Below are positions 22,636 through 35,984 of a stretch of 64,000 bases of DNA, piece by piece. The position numbers were made by a program, and so were the translations under genes. The notes under the pieces are model-generated. The model was not told the origin of the DNA. It was given only the letters and a program-made list of their open reading frames with translations, and did no database searches. Source of the DNA: Apis mellifera (Eukaryota; Arthropoda; Insecta; Hymenoptera; Apidae); assembly GCF_003254395.2 (NCBI RefSeq), contig NC_037639.1, forward strand, positions 7,926,501 to 7,990,500, read 5' to 3'. How positions within the stretch are numbered: position 1 is the first letter of the stretch; every line of letters starts with the position of its first letter.

Positions 22636-25600
22636 GAAATTCATTGTCTGCGTTTCTAACTACGGCGTAGCTCCCTCCCGATTACAGGATTGAAAGTAGA
22701 GCTATTACAATTGATCTCGCTCTGCAATGGACGTTTCTTGCATGCGTTCAACAGTGGACGCAGCGATGAGATAATGAAACGAGGTCTTCCCTCTTTTGCA
22801 TCATATAAACTTTCCGTCACGTAATCAATCCCAAAATTTTCCTACATAAATGATAAACTGTGGCCAATAATATTAACAATAGAGCTAAGATGAATAAGCA
22901 TCAAATTACCTTCAAAACTACAATTACAATAACAACTTCATAAAAATACAACTAAAACTCCTACATCTAATTAAACGAATCCTTAGAGGGATCGTTTAAA
23001 TTGTTTTCTGAATTTTTATCATACTGTATTCAATTGAAATGACAATTGTCAAAAAAATGTTCCCTTCGCCATTCCTCCCCCGAAACGATACGTTTCATAC
23101 CCTAAATTTCGGGTTGGCAAGCGAATCGATGGCTGGCATAAGGCATTTCCCACACACGGCCACGGTTGATTTAATAAATCAAATCCGCTTTCGTTAATTA
23201 TGCACGTCATTTCCCTCGGAATGATCGTTCCGGCAATTAGGATTCTCGCGATTCTCTCGCCGGGAAGCGCGACGATGGCCTCCCTCCCCCCATATGCCCA
23301 TGTCGATTCCCTCCATCCACAACGGGAGCAAATTTCCCGACCTACGGTTCTATTTGAGGTTGCGCTAAGCAAGTTAGCACAACCCCAAACGTATCGCGTT
23401 AAATTATGCTCAGAAGGCAACGTCGCCAATATGTACGCAACGCGCACACATCCACACGTATCCGCTCTCGTGCCCGCCATAATCGGCGAAGAGGGGTTGC
23501 GTTCCAAGGGGAGAGGGTTGCGAGCTTTTCAGAAAAATGGCCCTGTGTGTACGATTGTCACGCGACTCGATGCTCCGACATGAAAAAGGAAATCATCCGT
23601 CTCCATTTTCCTCGTTGCCTGCTTGTCGTGAAACGACACCACCTACCGCGAGAAAGGCAGCTGCTCTCCTCTGCGTTCTCGCGAAAAAAATCGTTGCACG
23701 ACGCGACATCGCGGTTGCATGCGCGACAATGACAGGAAACTGGTGGCATTAACTCGTGCACGTTTCTTTTGCGATCGATGGGGAAAATAAATCACGCTTT
23801 TACGATGAATATTTTTCTCTTCGACGTTTCTTTTCTCTCTCTTCTCCTTCGCCCTTTGTTTCGAATTTTTTAATACAATTTCTCCGGGCGTGAATTGTGT
23901 ACGAAGAATTTCGATTTTTTTCTTTCTTATTCGTGTGATTTTTAATTATTTTTCTTTTCTTAGATTCATTATCGGTGAGGTTGTACGACGTTGGATCGAT
24001 TAGATTACTTGTGTGTAATCTATGAATTTAATTGGGCATAAGTACCTCAACGTAGATTGTAATATAATACATCGTCGTTGTTTCAAATAATTCTTTCAAA
24101 AGTTCTAATATAATATTATTGGAATCGTTAAAAGTGAACAGCAGTAATTTTATTCAGAGAGATATATTAAACGTGGAACGGTGATCATTCCAGAGACGAT
24201 TAAACAGCGACACGTCTAATTACCACGCTACTTCACAATCGAATACAGATCAGTTAACGGAATTACACGATGCTTAATATATCGACCGTCTACACGATAA
24301 CCATCTCCCTTTATGATGTATGCTTCTGTCATGTCGTAATCGATCGTCATAGACGTTCCATGCCGAGTTCATCAGCTTGCGTGTAATTGACGATCACCAA
24401 GTTTTCAGCTTTGACTCGTCGCTAGCAAATAGCAAAGTTAATCGATAAAGAAAATTATCAGCAAATTTCTTTATCTATCAATACCTTTTATTTTTAAGAG
24501 ATAAACTCTTGAAACGTGAATATCTATTCGAATTTGTGCATCCTCTTCATCATTAATGATTTAAAAGTAAAATCCTGCATGGAGAATTACCAAATACATG
24601 AGAAATCGTGTGATATCCAAACGCTTTTGCACTCTTCAGCTTCTTCAGAATCTAAAAAATTTCTTCAATCACGCGAGAAACATTTGAACCGAACAAATTC
24701 GATAAATAATTAACATCAAAAACTGTCGATATCTCGAGGAAATAGAGAAAAGATTGGGGATGGAACGACGAGTACGTGAAAACACGGAGACTTCAACGCA
24801 GCAGAAAGAAGGTTTCACGGCAAAAACGAGGAGGTTATAATCCGAGCTCTACTACGAAACGACAATGAACGAACGAGGAGGTCGTATTGGCGGCCCTCTC
24901 CTTCAAGGGAACGGTAGCTGGTGCTCCGGGGCGCTTTGGGGCCTATAATCATGCGTCTTGATTAGTGCCGAGCGCTCAGTGATCATCCCGGGTCTCTAAT
25001 GCCTCTCTGCCGTGCGCTCTAGTCCTCTCTCTAGTCCTTGCTGTTCTCGCTTCCTTCGTACACGAAACTTGATAATATTCCTTGCCCGAGACAGACTACC
25101 AGGTGGCTTGAAAAACTTTCCTACGTTTCGCCATATTTTTCCGACGACCTCATCAATTTTATCTCGAAATTTGTTCACTAAGCCTAATCAGCAATCGTTG
25201 ATAATCAAAAGTTAAATTTCTAATTTTTATCCAACAAATATTATTATTTGGTCAAAATATAAAAAAGTATATAAGAATTTTCTTCGAATTAAATTCGACT
25301 AAACATTTAACGAATTTAATTAAAGGTCGAAGAAATTATATAAATTCTTTCAGGCTCAATTATTCATTATTGTTGAGATTGTGGAATTGTTCCTCCTTGT
25401 TAGAAATATATGGCGTCTTAATTACGTACGTAGAAATTCGCAATCTTCCCGAGTTGCTTGTGACGAGAAAATAATAATTAGTACACCCGATACATGATGC
25501 TGATAGCTGGAAGAGGCGTGTGTGTAAGCGCGAGATAGACAGGTGTACACGGAGCGACGTCCTAGAACACGGATGAGCCTCGAGGAAACCATTATAGACT

Positions 25601-28494
25601 CGTGTTCTCGCTCGATCCTTCTATCTGTCTCTCGCTCTACTTACAATCGCTTCCTCTTTAATGCAAGAGATAACCCCGGGCGATACATATTCAAAGAAAC
25701 GAGTATCGGAATTACTTCCATCTAAAATACCAAAATACTTCCATCAACAAATATGAAATATTCACTTTTAACGTGAACAGAATATTTCACACTATATTAT
25801 TATTATTACATACTCACATCTTTACATCAATTTTCCCAATATAAAAGCAATAGAGGGATACATAATACTTGAAACTTCTCCAGAGAGAAAACCTCTCTTA
25901 AAATCTTTTAAAATCTTCACAAATGCAAATAGTGAAAATATTCTCTTCTCGTCGTTTCTTCGATCATTTCGAAAGCACAACTATCCAATAAATCTCGTAA
26001 AAGCATCCCTAAATCCCTGGAACGCGTGCGTTCACCGTCGACCACGTCATGAGCCGGCTAATTCGATACACTTCCCGATCGGTTTTCAAATAAAGCCGAC
26101 ATCCAAGCATCCAGAGAGGAGCAGGCCCTGCAGGAAGGCAATGGGAGAGAGGAGGGGGTCGGTTCCCGATAGGTAACCAAGCGTAACCACGAATAGTTGT
26201 AACCGGCGCTAAGTGGAGTCGTAACTGCGCGGACTCGTGGGTCTGGAAAGTCCTGGCAAAGCGCAAGATTAAGCAAATCGACGGTCGGCCGGCGTTTAAG
26301 GTCCCGGTCAATGGCGTGGAAGAGACGCGGAAGGAGGGCCGAGTAAGCAGGTTATAGAGGCGCGCGGTTCTACAGATGGATAGGTAGATAGAGGTTGGTT
26401 TGGGTGGACCAAACTGATACAATTAGATGTGATCTTAACGCCATAACTCAGGTCTAATCTCGGGGTCTGGCGCAGGCATGGCTGAATTTCGCCTTCCGGC
26501 CAAGGCGCGATTCGCTTCATTATTCATCCCGTTTCTGCTCCCGGCCCAGTTTATCTCTCGCCATCCGAACCGGATGTACAACGAACAACCTATCGACCTA
26601 TCGACGAGGGACGTGCCGTGTTTCGCGAGCTTCCTCACTGTTGGGATACAACGACCAACAGGAAATGGGAATCGAAACAATTATCGGTGCCTTCGATGGG
26701 GTCGACGTGGTCGAGGTGGTTATTGAATTCGTTTCGATCCTTCAAGATTTGAATATGAGTTTTTTTTATCGTTAAAAAGAAGAGTTATGGAATATCGATT
26801 TGAAGTATTTTTTTACAGAGTTTACGAGAAGATTGTTTTGTAAATTCGAATTGTTATCGATGAAGGAAATCGAAGCTCGTTAAATCTTATATCGTTTGAT
26901 ATAAATATTTATGTAATAGCACATTGGTGGTCAAAGTTCGTAACGCGAAGATCGTTCGAAAAGGGAACGTCGACACTTTTTCACTTTAATAAACCATAAC
27001 TCTGTTCGCCATGAAAACGAGAGACACGTTAAAATCTCGTCCGTGAAAGTCTGCCTCTGCTCGCCAGTTATTGACTGACTTCGTTTATGTACTCTCGGTT
27101 TACGATGCCAGTAAAGTCACGGGAAAGCATTCAGAATCGGACTGTTAAAAATAAAGCGGCCGTGTCCCGTTAGACTTTTCGTATCTTATCTCGTTTAACA
27201 TTCCACTAAAATTAAACTTCTATAATTAACACGTGGAAGAGTTATTATAATCAAAGACATTTGTCTTAAATTGAATGTTTTTCCATTAGAAAATTATTTG
27301 TTAATTCAAAGAAACGTGAAAATTTTTTAATATTCAACTAGTCTGAGAATCAACGATATCGAAAAGGATAAGAAGATTCCAACAACTGCTATATGCCTAG
27401 CGAGAATCGCTCAGTAACTAAGATCAATTTGCTTTGCGAGCAAGTTAGATGGTTTGGAAACGTACGACGATAGTTTCTGACCCATTTACCCAAATCTAGC
27501 GAGCATTCAGAATCGGAATTAAATGTTCTGAACGAGGGAAAAAAGGAAGAAAGAAAATTTCACGAAATATAAGAAATATAAAAAGAAGAACCTAATCATT
27601 ATATTTCAGGGTCAAGGAAAATACACTGATTTATAAAATTATAAATCCCTTCTCATCTCCGACCAAGCTTTGAAACGCTTTCCATTTCTCTAAAAAAGGC
27701 TCGACAACGAATCCAAAATGCTAAAAGAAATAAACTATTCGATACGCTGAAAAATCTTACACACTCTTCTCACCAAATTCCCTTGCCCAAGTTTCTCACC
27801 CCGATCAATATATCGAATACCCTCGGCATCTTTTCTAATTCGATTCGAAGATGCCCGACAGCGATCGAACATAATAAAAATCTCTCGACTCTCGACCCAC
27901 GACTCGTCGCATCGTTTCCCAACGAAATTCGGAGAGGAATCCCTACGTGACACGAGTTTCACCGCATTCCCAACCGACCAATCACGGCCAACGCCCGACC
28001 CCTCCGCCACGTCCCCCCTCGTTTTCTATTTCCTACGGAGCCCTCGCGAATTTCACCTACCTGTGGCTTCGCCTAGTGTTTCACCGCGCTGTGCACGACA
28101 ATGGCTGCGAATTAGCGTTGTCGCGCACACATACCTCATATCGTCTGTATCATCAGCGTTTGATGGCGCGGAAGACGCGGCGCGGTTGCCACCGGTTGCC
28201 GTAGGGAAGGCGCGGCTAGCCGCTTTGTGCCATCACGGTGATTATATTGCTGTTTCGGCGAGAAACATCGAGTCACACTGTGCGTGCGGGATGGGGGAGG
28301 GAGTTGAAGAGGAACAGAGACAGACAGGGATGAACGCACAATACGTCGCACGGGGCGTCGCGTATTCAACGCGTCGTTATTTCGAATCCCTGTTGAAACA
28401 CAGGGACGCGTCTTTTGTCGGGCTCAAGACTCGGATACTCGGTCGTATCTTCGCGCGACAGTTTACGGGACAATGCGCAATGATGAACCGCGGT

Positions 28495-28505
28495 TATATA
28501 AAAAG
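28495..28505 (+). promoter_or_regulatory. TATA-box-like word
   Basis: TATATAAAAAG matches the TATA-box consensus well and lies at the end of a GC-richer block. No initiator of the TCAGT type is found 25-32 bases downstream, and no credible transcript follows. AT-rich insect DNA gives such words by chance, so this is weak. Confidence 0.12.
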
Positions 28506-29073
28506 GAAAAAAGATACGACGAGCCGCTTTCGAGGGTGGTTTTTAAAAGGACGCATTTTAAATCGATCGAGATAATTCTAATCTTTCAGAAGATGCTATT
28601 TTGAATAATTTGAATAAATTTCTATGATTCGTATTCGTTCTCTTTGATTAATCTTTCGTAAAAAAGAAAAAAGGGAGAGGAAATATAGACAGAGGTAAAA
28701 TTACCTCGTTAAAATTTTGCAAATAATATTCAAATCGACGGCGCATACTCTCCAATATCTATATCAAACCGAGCAAACTTCTCTCAACGTTCAGACGTTC
28801 CATTTAAATAGCCGTGATGCTCGGTTGATTGCAGAGTAACCAAGCGAGTAGATAAAATCAGACAAATGGAATGCACTCGCAGATAGCCGGAGGTAACTCG
28901 TTTTCTTTAATCCCGACATCCGGAGTTGCTAGAGCCCAGAGGAGATTTCTCTCTCGGAGAGGATGGCGCGCGCCGTTTCCTCTCCCTCTTCCTCTCTCTC
29001 CACCCCTTCTTTATCAAGCCGCGAGAGAAAACGTTTTGCGGTAACGTCGTCGCTCGTGACGCTGGCGGGCTGT

Positions 29074-29139
29074 ATTCTTTTTTTTCTTTTTTTTTGTTCC
29101 CCTCTTTTCCCCTTTCTCTCCTTCTTTTCCATTCCTCTA
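29074..29139. repeat. Poly-pyrimidine tract
   Basis: About 65 bases are nearly all T and C with T8-9 runs. On the plus strand this is a very strong acceptor-type tract, but it ends in CATTCC rather than AG with a usable exon. Minus frames give Lys/Arg/Glu-rich low-complexity peptides. Confidence 0.9.
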
Positions 29140-31958
29140 CCATATTATTTATGATATTAATTTCGCCCCGGTAAAGGCAGCCCCTGCGGGAGTTGTAAAG
29201 CGGGCCGAGGCGTTCCTCTCTCTTCCTGCGATATCATTGTCTCTGGAGCAGGGAACCGCGGCGGCCGAGAGGGAGGGAAAGAAAAGGGGTTCGACGAGGA
29301 ATAGCGGCGTGAATAGCGGGCCCCTCCCCTCCACTCTTCTCCAAGGAAGAGAAGGAAGGAAGGCTCGCACCGTTGGTGTTCCCCGTTTGAAAAGAGGAAC
29401 TTCTGCAACGACTTCTCTTCTCCTCGCTTGATTCCCGAGCCGGATTGTTCGTTGAGAGAAGAAGAAGAGGAAGAAGAACAAGTGGAGGAGGGTGTCCCTG
29501 GTGTCAGAGGATCGTCGGGGTGTCGTCTGCGAGAGATCTCGCGACGAGCCGAGAAAATTCCTACCAAGTGCCGCGGCATCCCTTTGAGCGCCTCCTCCTC
29601 GAGGACTTCTCCGTAATAGTTTCCGCGGGAATTATCGGCAACTCTCCAGAGTCGCCCTGTTTATAACTCTTTGTAACAATTTTCCCACTTCTTTCCACTT
29701 CGGAAAAAGAAAAAAAAATAAAAATAATAGGCGACTTGATCGAACAGTCCATAATGTTTTTAACACAGAAGGCAATTCCATTTAATTTTTCCATAGCGCA
29801 ATTTCTTCCAGAAAAACGAGAAACACTTGGAGAAACGCTTGCTCACTGTCACTTTCGAAGAGGAAAGAAAGTTCGATACGATTCCTCCTCGAATATCGAA
29901 ATTGGCGAAAGAAGAAAGAGGATCGAGTAAAATCCAACTTCCACGGATAAGTAAAATTTAAAACCGGTCCCCCGTCCCCCGCTCCTCAAATTACTTTCCG
30001 GAGGAGCGGTGAAAGAGGAGCGGAGGAAGCGAGACCGGATGATGGCTCGCGAGATAAAAGCGAGCACGGCCGGGAAGCTTCGGTTGCCACCGAAAGCTCA
30101 AGGCCACATTAATCTCGGTAATTACGTCACCTCTGTTTATCCCCCGCAACCTGCTTGTTTCTCTCTCCGTCCTCTTATCCCCCGTCTCTGTTCCTCCCGC
30201 CGGCTTTTTCTTTGTCCCGTGCCCTGGCCCCCCTCTCCCTCGCACGGATCTCTTCCGCGGTCGAATCACTTCCGAGAACACCCTCCAACGAGCCCGAAAG
30301 CGCCCCGCAAAGGGATGACGGAGCGGTGACATTTTTCATCTGTCCTTAATGCAGCCGAGAAGTAATTAAGAGGCGTCCGCGAAAAAGGCAATTAGACATT
30401 GTAACCTCGTACAATCGCCTCGTCAATAGGGATGAAGCTCTCGACCTGGAATGGGGAACGAATGGAGAAATTGTTCGTGAATCTTGTCTTTGCTGTCTTT
30501 GATGTCTTTGCTTTTGAGGATCGGATGAGAAAAACATCCAAGGTTTTTATTTTGTATAATTGGTTATTAATGTTTTTATTCAAAGAGCAAAATAATGGAT
30601 TCTTTCTTTTTCTTTTCTTTTCGAAAGTGACAGTTTCGAAGTTGGAAAAAAAATTGGAAAATTCGTCGAGAAGACGAACGTTCGATCGGAGAATTGTGAC
30701 AAATTGTTGGCAGACGAGTTAAGCAAGTGGAAGAATCGAGCGTCGGAGAACTCGAAGAGGAAGAAGAACGCAAGAGTGACGGCGAATAAAGAGCGAAAGG
30801 GAAGGGTGGAAAAACAGGGAAGAGAGGTGCGAATGTGGAAAGGATTTGAGGGAGTAATTAGAGGGAAGCACTATTATGAACGAGTCAGTGAACGACTTGA
30901 AAGAAAGAAACGCTGACTCTTATTTGCTCGAACGTGCACGATGAACCTACTTTACTTCCGACGATACGTGCTTAACACTCGTCAAAGTTAATTTGCAAAA
31001 ATTGGAATCAGATTTTTAATCTTTCGTTAAAAGGGGGACGAATATTTATGATTCGATAAATTTTTACAACAAAATTTCCAAATAAATTCTATCAACGAAG
31101 GGACATTTTTAAATGATAAAATTTAAAGAATTGTAAAAAATATCCGTAGGGATGAAAATTGTGAATTAATTCAAAGGAAATGATGCGTTAGAATGGATTG
31201 CAATTGGATATGACACAACGATGTTTCGAATATTTTGCATGGTCGCCAAGTTAGGTGGAACAATTTATTGGCAAGCGTGATTAGATTTCGTTCGCGCTCG
31301 ATGTGGAAAGGCTGCACGAGAAACAGCCCTTTGCCGAACGATGTTGCTGGAACCACGTTTTCCCAAGAGGAGGGAAGGGGTTACGGGGAAGGCAGCGTTA
31401 TGGTAGACCGCAAAACCAACAAACGATATGCTCGAAGAGACTATGGGCCCATATGTGGCGAGGATTCGTACGAGATGAAAGCACTTGTCCTAGCTTTCTC
31501 TAAGAAATTAAAAAAAAAAAAAAATTCGAACGATATTCTACGTATAAAAGCAATATTTTAATTCTATCAAATGGAAAGGAAAATCGTAGAAGAATCTTTA
31601 AACGAAAGAGATATACATTGTTCGACGAAGTGAAAGTTTGGATATTTTTGTGGCCAGTTTTGCGATTAGAATCGATCGTTTAATACGCGTTACAGTAAAT
31701 TCGTTCAGGGAGCACAAACACGGGAAGGGTGCGTTTCGAAGCAAATTGCCCCTAATTCAGCAATAGCATAGCTTAACCACAAAGCTAGCTAATTCAACGA
31801 TTAGACGTGTACAAGCCAGCGACGTTTGCTGCGGGCGGTGCTTCGAAAGCGCGTGAAATCGATGCACGCATTGCTTACATCGAATATCAGATTCCCTTCC
31901 AAGAATGAAACAATTTTCTACGATCTGATAACGTAACTATCTACTATCCGAATCTTTA

Positions 31959-32040
31959 TAGAAAAAAATCAATTAAATTTCAACGAAACTAACGAAACTT
32001 TGTAGAAAAAAATCAATGAACTTCAACGAAATTAATGATC
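31959..32040. repeat. 44-bp imperfect tandem duplication
   Basis: TAGAAAAAAATCAAT starts at 31959 and again at 32003. Each is followed by TTCAACGAAA and an ACTAACGA or ATTAATGA variant. The period is about 44 bp, two copies, with the second shortened by a few bases. It looks like a local slippage duplication beside the TA microsatellite. Confidence 0.75.
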
Positions 32041-32075
32041 TCTCGAACAATTCCCCAATGGAAATATTTTTCCCC

Positions 32076-32080
<5 letters not shown>

Positions 32081-32107
<27 letters not shown>
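32081..32107. repeat. (TA)13 microsatellite
   Basis: An uninterrupted TA run of 13.5 copies. It follows directly on the short tandem duplication and borders the GC-balanced block that starts near 32130. Confidence 0.97.
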
Positions 32108-32110
<3 letters not shown>

Positions 32111-32547
32111 ATTTCTGGTTCGTATGATCGAGTTGAAAGATTGGGGCAAACTCGTACGTAATTAGAGAGCCATAAGCCTCGCATCGAAACCGCGAAGACG
32201 CGAAGGCGGAGGATCTGTTCGATCGGAAGACACTGGCTCAGATTTCGAAGCCATCTGGCTCTGGTATTTCGTATTTGGGATACCCCTTAAGGGCCTGTCC
32301 ACAGGGCAACGGTCAGTCGTTGCGGTCAACTACACAGCTTGTCTGACTCGCCTTCGTGCTTCGGGTCCTTTGGTGATTAACGAGAGGTCAAACCTACCGC
32401 CACCAGAAATACGAGCAAATACTCTCTCTCTCGTGAAATTGGGTTCCAAAGCGAGTCCTGATTGAGGTGTCTACCATTGCGGCCTCCGACTACTTCATCC
32501 TAGGCCCAGACTATCCACCACTGGACGTGAGGAAACGCGCTCGACCG

Positions 32548-32568
32548 GGGTGTGCAATGTACACACCC
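32548..32568. repeat. 7-bp GC-rich hairpin
   Basis: GGGTGTG (32548-32554) pairs exactly with CACACCC (32562-32568) across the loop CAATGTA. It lies in a GC-balanced block at 32130-32620 that has no simple repeats. It is too short for a microRNA precursor as it stands. Possible structured RNA or binding site, function unknown. Confidence 0.45.
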
Positions 32569-33935
32569 GAAAGTCGAACTCTCAGTTCCAACTCTCTTCG
32601 ATTACACGGCCACAATTTTGCACAAGATTAATCAAATATTGGATCTTTCTTAATTTAACTTCGTCCAGTATCAATGGCGATAATATTTCTTTGATTTTTG
32701 TATAATATAAATGTGCAATTTTTATCTACAATCTGCTCACGAAAGTATTTCAACACGTCTTTCTATTAACGAACAATTTTTTTTATTATATTTGAAACGA
32801 AACTTCACGAACGTGATTGATATAGAATTAATTTTCTTTCTATCGTTCCAAGGGTGAAATCAAAGTTTTCTTGAAACGTAGAGCAAAAAATGAATTCTAC
32901 GAAAAATCATAGACGATAATTTAGAGATGAAAGAATTCGTTTATACGTTCTTCTAACAGCCTAAAAACTATTCACGATAAATGGAATAGATCATATCGAT
33001 GATGGGATAATTTATATTCCTCATCAATCGTATGGAAAATCCAAAGTAGTGGAACAGCTAATCAAAGGAAGGCTGGAGGAAAGTACAAATGACTCTATTC
33101 GCGTCTAGAAGAAGCGAATATTCGTTATCAGGGGACCCGGGAGTTTATTAGTCAATATAGAATGCTTAGTGTCATATCCCATCAAACGGAATGCCAGCGA
33201 GAAGAAAGAGGTTCGTGCGAGGCTGCCACTTTATCGGATTAGTCAGTCGCGGTAAAAGCATCCAGGAAAGGCGTACCCTCCAATTCGTTAATTTCCTCGG
33301 CCTCGGTCGTTTCTTTCGCGGTGATATTAATTGGACCAGGCGTTCACGAGAGTCTGCCGAGCTATGAGAATACAATAGATGCCGTACATTATACAGGAAA
33401 TACAGTTTCTCTCGCGTGAGGTAAACAGGAAATCGCAAGATTCGATTTACTTTACTTTAAAACTCTATCAATGATATAAATATTCCCGTCCAAGAAATAT
33501 TATTTACGCGCTTCATTTTCGATCGTTCTTTTCTTAACAATGCTTAACAATTTATGCTTAACCTTGATCCACATAGAAATATACATTTTTCTATTTTTTT
33601 AAGCACGGATTAAAGATTTAAAATTAAAGATTTTTCTCAATAACACTTTCACACAAATAACGTGACAAATATTAATCTCAATTTCCACGATAGATATTCC
33701 AAACAATCATCGCATCCATACCACTTTCATTTCCGTTCAAATAATCTTCATCATCACCACCTATCATCTTCCTCCACACCTTCTAATCCTTTCACCGCCC
33801 GTAAAACAGAGAGAGAGAGAGAGTCGTTTTATCCACGATCAACGCCGACCGGCAAAAAAGCTCGGCTCCATTGTGAGACGGGAACGAATCGAAACCGGTC
33901 TCGTCCCCGATCTGGCGACGAGTAGCTTTTAGGAA

Positions 33936-33991
33936 TTTTTTTTTTTTTTTTTTCGTCAAACACTGCAGCCGAACTTTTTTTTTTTTTTTTT
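33936..33991. repeat. Two long T runs
   Basis: About 18 T at 33936-33953 and about 17 T at 33975-33991 are separated by a short unique sequence containing CTGCAG. An old poly(A) tail of a minus-strand retroinsertion would look similar, but no target-site duplication or element body is evident. The lengths are uncertain because homopolymers are hard to sequence. Confidence 0.85.
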
Positions 33992-34013
33992 ATTCCAGCG
34001 GAGTATTGTTTAT

Positions 34014-34320
34014 TCAGGGGCGTATCAGCATTGGCGAACCACGGGAGAGGAACCAGGACGGGAAGGCGGACGAAAGCGGGGAGGGCCGCGTGAATGGCGC
34101 TTCCGGTGGGACGACGAGCCGAGGTCCGTAGGGCTTCGCAGACTCTCGCTTCCGGTCAGGCGTCCTACCCCATCGAATATACACCCCCCCAGTCTCCGGA
34201 TTTCCCCGTGCTCGCCACCCCCATCGCAGCCTCTTCCTCCGATACCTCCTCTCCTCTCCCTTCCCCGCGCGCGGGGGCGGAGGAGTTCGCTTGCACATCG
34301 GACCCACCAGCGTTCGTTAA
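34014..34320. other. GC-rich island
   Basis: This stretch is clearly GC-rich, with many CpG, CCCC and GGGG words and the alternating CGCGCGCGGG near 34267. It sits directly after the two T runs and before AT-rich DNA. Frames are open on both strands, but the peptides are Pro/Arg/Gly-rich and opposite strands are equally open, so I read this as composition. A promoter-like CpG island is possible but unsupported. Confidence 0.45.
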
Positions 34321-35984
34321 TTAAGATATCGATTCTTATTGTCCGCCGGCTGCCGAGTCGAGCGGACGTCCTGGCCGGCGTCCGATTTCACGCCCACGGT
34401 GCGCGTTCTCGGTCATCCCAACCCCCGACCAACCCCTTGTACTCCTCCCGCTCGTGTCTCCTCCTCTCTCTCATCTTCCTTTCTCGAGGTTTTTCGGCGT
34501 TAAGGTTTCGTCCAAGAGGCGATTTTGGGAGAAGCGATGCTGGTGGAGAAATGATGTATTTCGAGGATGGGATGTTTCTTCTTTTCTTTTTTCCCCCCTT
34601 TTTTCAGATTTGGAGATTTTTGTTCGCGGACAGATTGAAGTGACAGATTCAGGAAGAAAGTAAGAAAAAAAAGGAGAGAGTAGTTTTATCTAAAGATGAA
34701 GTGTTTTAAAAAAGTTTAGGAATAAAATTACTTCAATAATTATTATTCATCGAATGAATTAATTTCTCAACCCCATAATACTTGTAAAATCTAAATCTTT
34801 CAGTATCTAATAATAAAAATTCGTTTGAAATGAAAAATCAGAATCAAATCTGGAAAAAGCACTCCCTCTCGAGAGAAAGATACACAGAATCTCGGCGAGG
34901 AAGAAAAGAAAGTAAACGCGGCACGCGACTGGGCGAAGGGTGAGCTACGTGAGACGTCCGTGGAAAGCCTCAAGAAGGGCAAGGATCGTAAAGGATGACC
35001 AGGGTTGTCACCTGATAAATATCTTTATGGCCGAGCAACCGAGTCCTCCCGGCCTCGCCATTCATCCTGCCCGGCTCCCTCCTCGCGAAGGTACGCCGCA
35101 GAAGGCACGAGAGGTGTGCAAGCCACCGTATAAAAAGCGGATACAAGAGGGGGCCCCGCAGAGAAGAACGGAATCGGGTAATTATGAGGATTAATCTTAA
35201 GTCCCGTAAAGTCCACCACTTGTGGAATCTGTTCCCCCTTTCGTCCTGGCAATCGTGCCCCCCCTCTTCCCTTCCTATCCGCGAGAACGATGAAAAATCA
35301 TCTCCCAGCCCTTTGTTCAGCCTCTCTAATACACCGATATGAAGTAATTTTACAAACTAATAACTTTCGGCCGAACTGTTGTTCGCAAAGTTTCGTTCCA
35401 ATTTTTTTTTTTTTTTTAGATACACATTCCCAAAATACATATTCTTGCGACCAATCATCGAATTTCGTTCAATCAAAATTCAATAATCACGAAAGGTAAT
35501 GAATAAGTGATCCATTCATAAAATAAAGGATTCCTCGACGAATGAAAGAGACGTGAGGAAAACATCTCTTCAGTTTCCTCCTTTTAAATCCAATCTCACG
35601 CATTATTCAACAATCTCTTGATAAAAAACGCGGCAAGCATAACGAGATCTCGACGGGGGCCTCCGTCTTATGGAAATTGTCTTCGACGATAATTCTTCCT
35701 CCTTTTTTCCTTCTTTTTTTTTTTCTTGCCCCTCGTTTCCTCGATGGGCGTGTGCACGGACGGCGTACGTAACGCGCACATATGTAGAACGTGGAAGCTA
35801 CAGGTGTCAGCGAGAGCAGTATTTTTCAGCGAGCCGTGGACGAGGGTGTAGAGGTGATAGAGGAATACCGGAGCGAGATAGGAAGAGGCCGGGCGGGCGG
35901 CTGAGCAAGGGAGAAAAATAGAGCGGGATGAAAGTGCCGAGCCGTGTGCAGGCGGAACGAGAGAGGGCAATAATGGGAAAGAGA

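Larger units (their letters stand above)
20001..25000. other. Non-coding stretch
   Basis: No gene is supported. 20890-21250 is GC-rich and open in all three minus frames, which is compositional. 21410-21500 is ATT-rich. 21640-21690 holds a GAG repeat. 22640-22830 is ordinary, and 22840-23050 is AT-rich without an array. 23050-23580 is open on both strands with mixed composition but no recognisable product. 23780-24720 is AT-rich with no repeat array. Near 23964 a strong pyrimidine tract and TTAG are followed after 11 bases by GTGAGG, too short to count as an exon. Confidence 0.68.
25001..30000. other. Non-coding stretch
   Basis: No gene is supported. 25200-25400 and 25740-25990 are AT-rich. 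26010-26720 is GC-balanced, with overlapping open frames on both strands and no recognisable product. 26740-27700 is AT-rich and ordinary. 27930-28560 is GC-richer and ends at a TATA-like word. 28900-29650 is a series of purine and pyrimidine tracts with C/G-rich DNA between. No RNA gene was seen. Confidence 0.68.
30001..35000. other. Non-coding stretch with GC-rich islands
   Basis: No gene is supported. 30000-30330 and 34014-34450 are GC-rich islands. 30930-31230, 31500-31640 and 31900-32100 are AT-rich, ending in a TA repeat. 32130-32620 is a complex GC-balanced block flanked by AT-rich DNA and holding a small hairpin. 32620-33180 and 33430-33760 are AT-rich without arrays. Long T runs lie at 33936-33991. 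A weak exon-like segment at 34608-34659 is in the findings. Confidence 0.68.

Noticed and set aside
22840..23040. AT-rich stretch considered as a nuclear copy of mitochondrial DNA
   Set aside because: Some words look mitochondrial, but no gene or reading frame with mitochondrial codon use could be recognised.
35129..35137. TATAAAAAG TATA-like word
   Set aside because: No initiator or transcript follows at the expected distance. A chance match is likely in this composition.
35418..35496. Exon-like segment after a 15-T run and TTAG, ending AAAG/GTAATG
   Set aside because: The homopolymer T run mimics an acceptor, the donor is weak, and the DNA is AT-rich with two frames open by chance.
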